Below are positions 63,058 through 64,000 of a stretch of 64,000 nt of DNA, in pieces. The DNA is taken from contig NW_004797508.1 in the NCBI RefSeq assembly GCF_000002075.1, forward strand, positions 25,681 to 89,680, given 5' to 3'. The translations under genes and the position numbers were made by a program. Source of the DNA: Aplysia californica. Taxonomy: Eukaryota > Mollusca > Gastropoda > Aplysiida > Aplysiidae. The notes below the pieces were generated by a model. The model searched no databases. It was not told where the DNA came from and saw only the letters and a program-made list of their open reading frames with translations. How positions within the stretch are numbered: the stretch's first letter is position 1; the number at the start of each line of letters is the position of its first letter.

Positions 63058-64000
63058 TTAATTTCTAGGTTGCCGTCCTGGATTGGAAGGCGGTCTAGTG
63101 GGGGATTTGGAGGAGTGACAGACTCCGCCCCTCCCGGGGTCAGGTCCGGGAGGGGGGTCGGAGCTGTCTTCCTCCATAGGCAGGGGTTTGTCTGCTGGAG
63201 GGGTAGGGGGAGGTGGAGCAGACCGAGGGGGCTGGGAAGGGGGGGGAGGGGGCTGGGGGGAGGGGAGAAGGCCCACCTCACACCCCATCAGAGGGATGGG
63301 CTGCGAGGTGGAAGAAGAAGAAGAAGAAGAAATGATAGAAGAGGGGTGAGGGGAAGAAGAGGGTGTGGAGGAAGAGTCCTCCCCGTCCTCCCCTTGAACC
63401 CCATAGCGGTTAGAGAGTGGCACCTCAAAGGGGGTTGCCACAGGGATAGTAGTGGGCCTTTTGTTCTTAGTAATCTTAGGCACAAAGATTTGCCTGTTGA
63501 CCACGGGCTTTGGGAGGTCGGTAGTAGAATTACTTGCTGACCTCGTGACCATCTGGGCTGCCTTTGAATACGACCGGCCAATGACTGGGGTTGTGATTGG
63601 CGGGCAGACAACCTTACGGGCCTCCTGGAAGGAGCAGCCATTTCACGCCTTGTATTGCTGGATGGCGCGTTCTTGGAGCCAAGTCGGGCACTCCTTGCTG
63701 AAAGCTGTGTGCTGGCTGTGGCAATTTGGGCAACAAGGACTAGCCTTGCATTCCTTCTCAGGATGCCCGGTCTTGCCACAACGAGGACACACGGCTGCGT
63801 GCCGGCACCGTGACTGGCTATGGCCGAACTTCTGACACTTGAAACAGCGCAGAGGGTTCGGCACATAGGGTCGTACGTCGAGTACCAAGTAAGATGCCCA
63901 AACGGTGGCTGGAGGGCGACAGTGAGGACGATCGTGTTCGTTTCAATAGTAGTCTCCCCCCGCCGAAGAGTAATCCGGCGGGCTTCGACCACTCCCTCAC
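63058..64000 (-). pseudogene. LINE ORF1 (CCHC zinc-knuckle protein), partial and broken
   Basis: The 5' part is outside the window. The frame begins VVEARRITLRRGETTIETNT, shifts frame once near 63890-63910, and continues LVLDVRPYVPNPLRCFKCQK. Three cysteine-rich knuckles follow: CFKCQKFGHSQSRC, CPRCGKTGHPEKEC and CPNCHSQHTAFSKEC. A TGA interrupts after QQYKA (near 63643). The rest is a proline- and serine-rich tail ending GRQPRN at 63058. ORF1 proteins of I-type LINEs bind the element RNA. Confidence 0.88.

Larger units (their letters stand above)
61332..64000 (-). mobile_element. I-type LINE, 5' end outside window, RT domain deleted
   Basis: From right to left it carries ORF1 (zinc knuckles), an endonuclease-RNase H ORF, an AT-rich 3' UTR (61383-61554), and a 3' end CGAGCGCCGTAAAACCCTAT followed by ACTAC. 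The order and the RNase H after the RT place it in the I group of non-LTR elements. The reverse transcriptase between endonuclease and RNase H is missing, so this copy is not autonomous. Confidence 0.9.

Noticed and set aside
61694-63540. Plus-strand ORFs of 119-156 codons opposite the LINE
   Set aside because: They are shadows of LINE ORF1 and the endonuclease-RNase H ORF, whose minus-strand frames carry recognisable domains.

Overview
The window is animal nuclear DNA: AT-rich, with small GT-AG-bounded exons, dense microsatellites and many interspersed repeats. Nothing in it is bacterial. The repeat mix (several tRNA-derived SINEs, I-type and RTE-like LINE pieces, Tc1 and pogo-like elements) and the gene content suggest a lophotrochozoan, most likely a mollusc. 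That assignment is inference. A 100-base assembly gap lies at 39200-39299.

Two convergent genes fill most of the window. On the + strand, six in-phase exons (733-14492) encode the C-terminal 368 residues of a predicted glycosyltransferase-like protein of the DUF1647 type; its 5' end lies before the window. On the - strand, 41 coding exons (61277 down to 20521) give an apparently complete 1,524-residue UDP-glucose:glycoprotein glucosyltransferase (UGGT), from signal peptide to a C-terminal KEEL signal. I traced every exon by splice site, reading phase and fit to the family, and the exon lengths sum to an exact open frame. UGGT is the folding sensor of the ER lumen: it re-glucosylates N-glycans on misfolded glycoproteins so that calnexin and calreticulin bind them again.

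Layout. 1-732: T-rich flank or intron. 733-2003: two exons. 2004-10417: an 8.4-kb intron holding a satellite of ~208-bp monomers interrupted by a 1.6-kb Tc1 element, a GC-rich segment with long (TG)n and (GGA)n tracts, and a U2-snRNA-headed structured sequence. 10418-14492: four exons, the last preceded by decayed tandem copies of its own splice acceptor region. 14493-20520: intergenic DNA and probable UGGT 3' UTR, full of repeats. 20521-61277: UGGT, whose introns carry LINE remnants, SINEs, MITEs, a 165-bp tandem array and a 39-bp minisatellite. 61332-64000: an I-type LINE on the - strand, with ORF1 zinc knuckles and an unbroken ORF that joins part of an endonuclease to a complete RNase H after loss of the reverse transcriptase.

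Local repeat labels: SINE-A (~180 bp, 3' end shared with the LINE, all copies on the - strand); SINE-B (tRNA-like head and GTTCGATTCC box B); SINE-C (tRNA head, ATT tail); SINE-D (another tRNA-like head). The most interesting items are the U2-headed sequence, the LINE/SINE-A shared tail with a 63-bp LINE-end insertion, the duplicated acceptor region, and the endonuclease-RNase H ORF.
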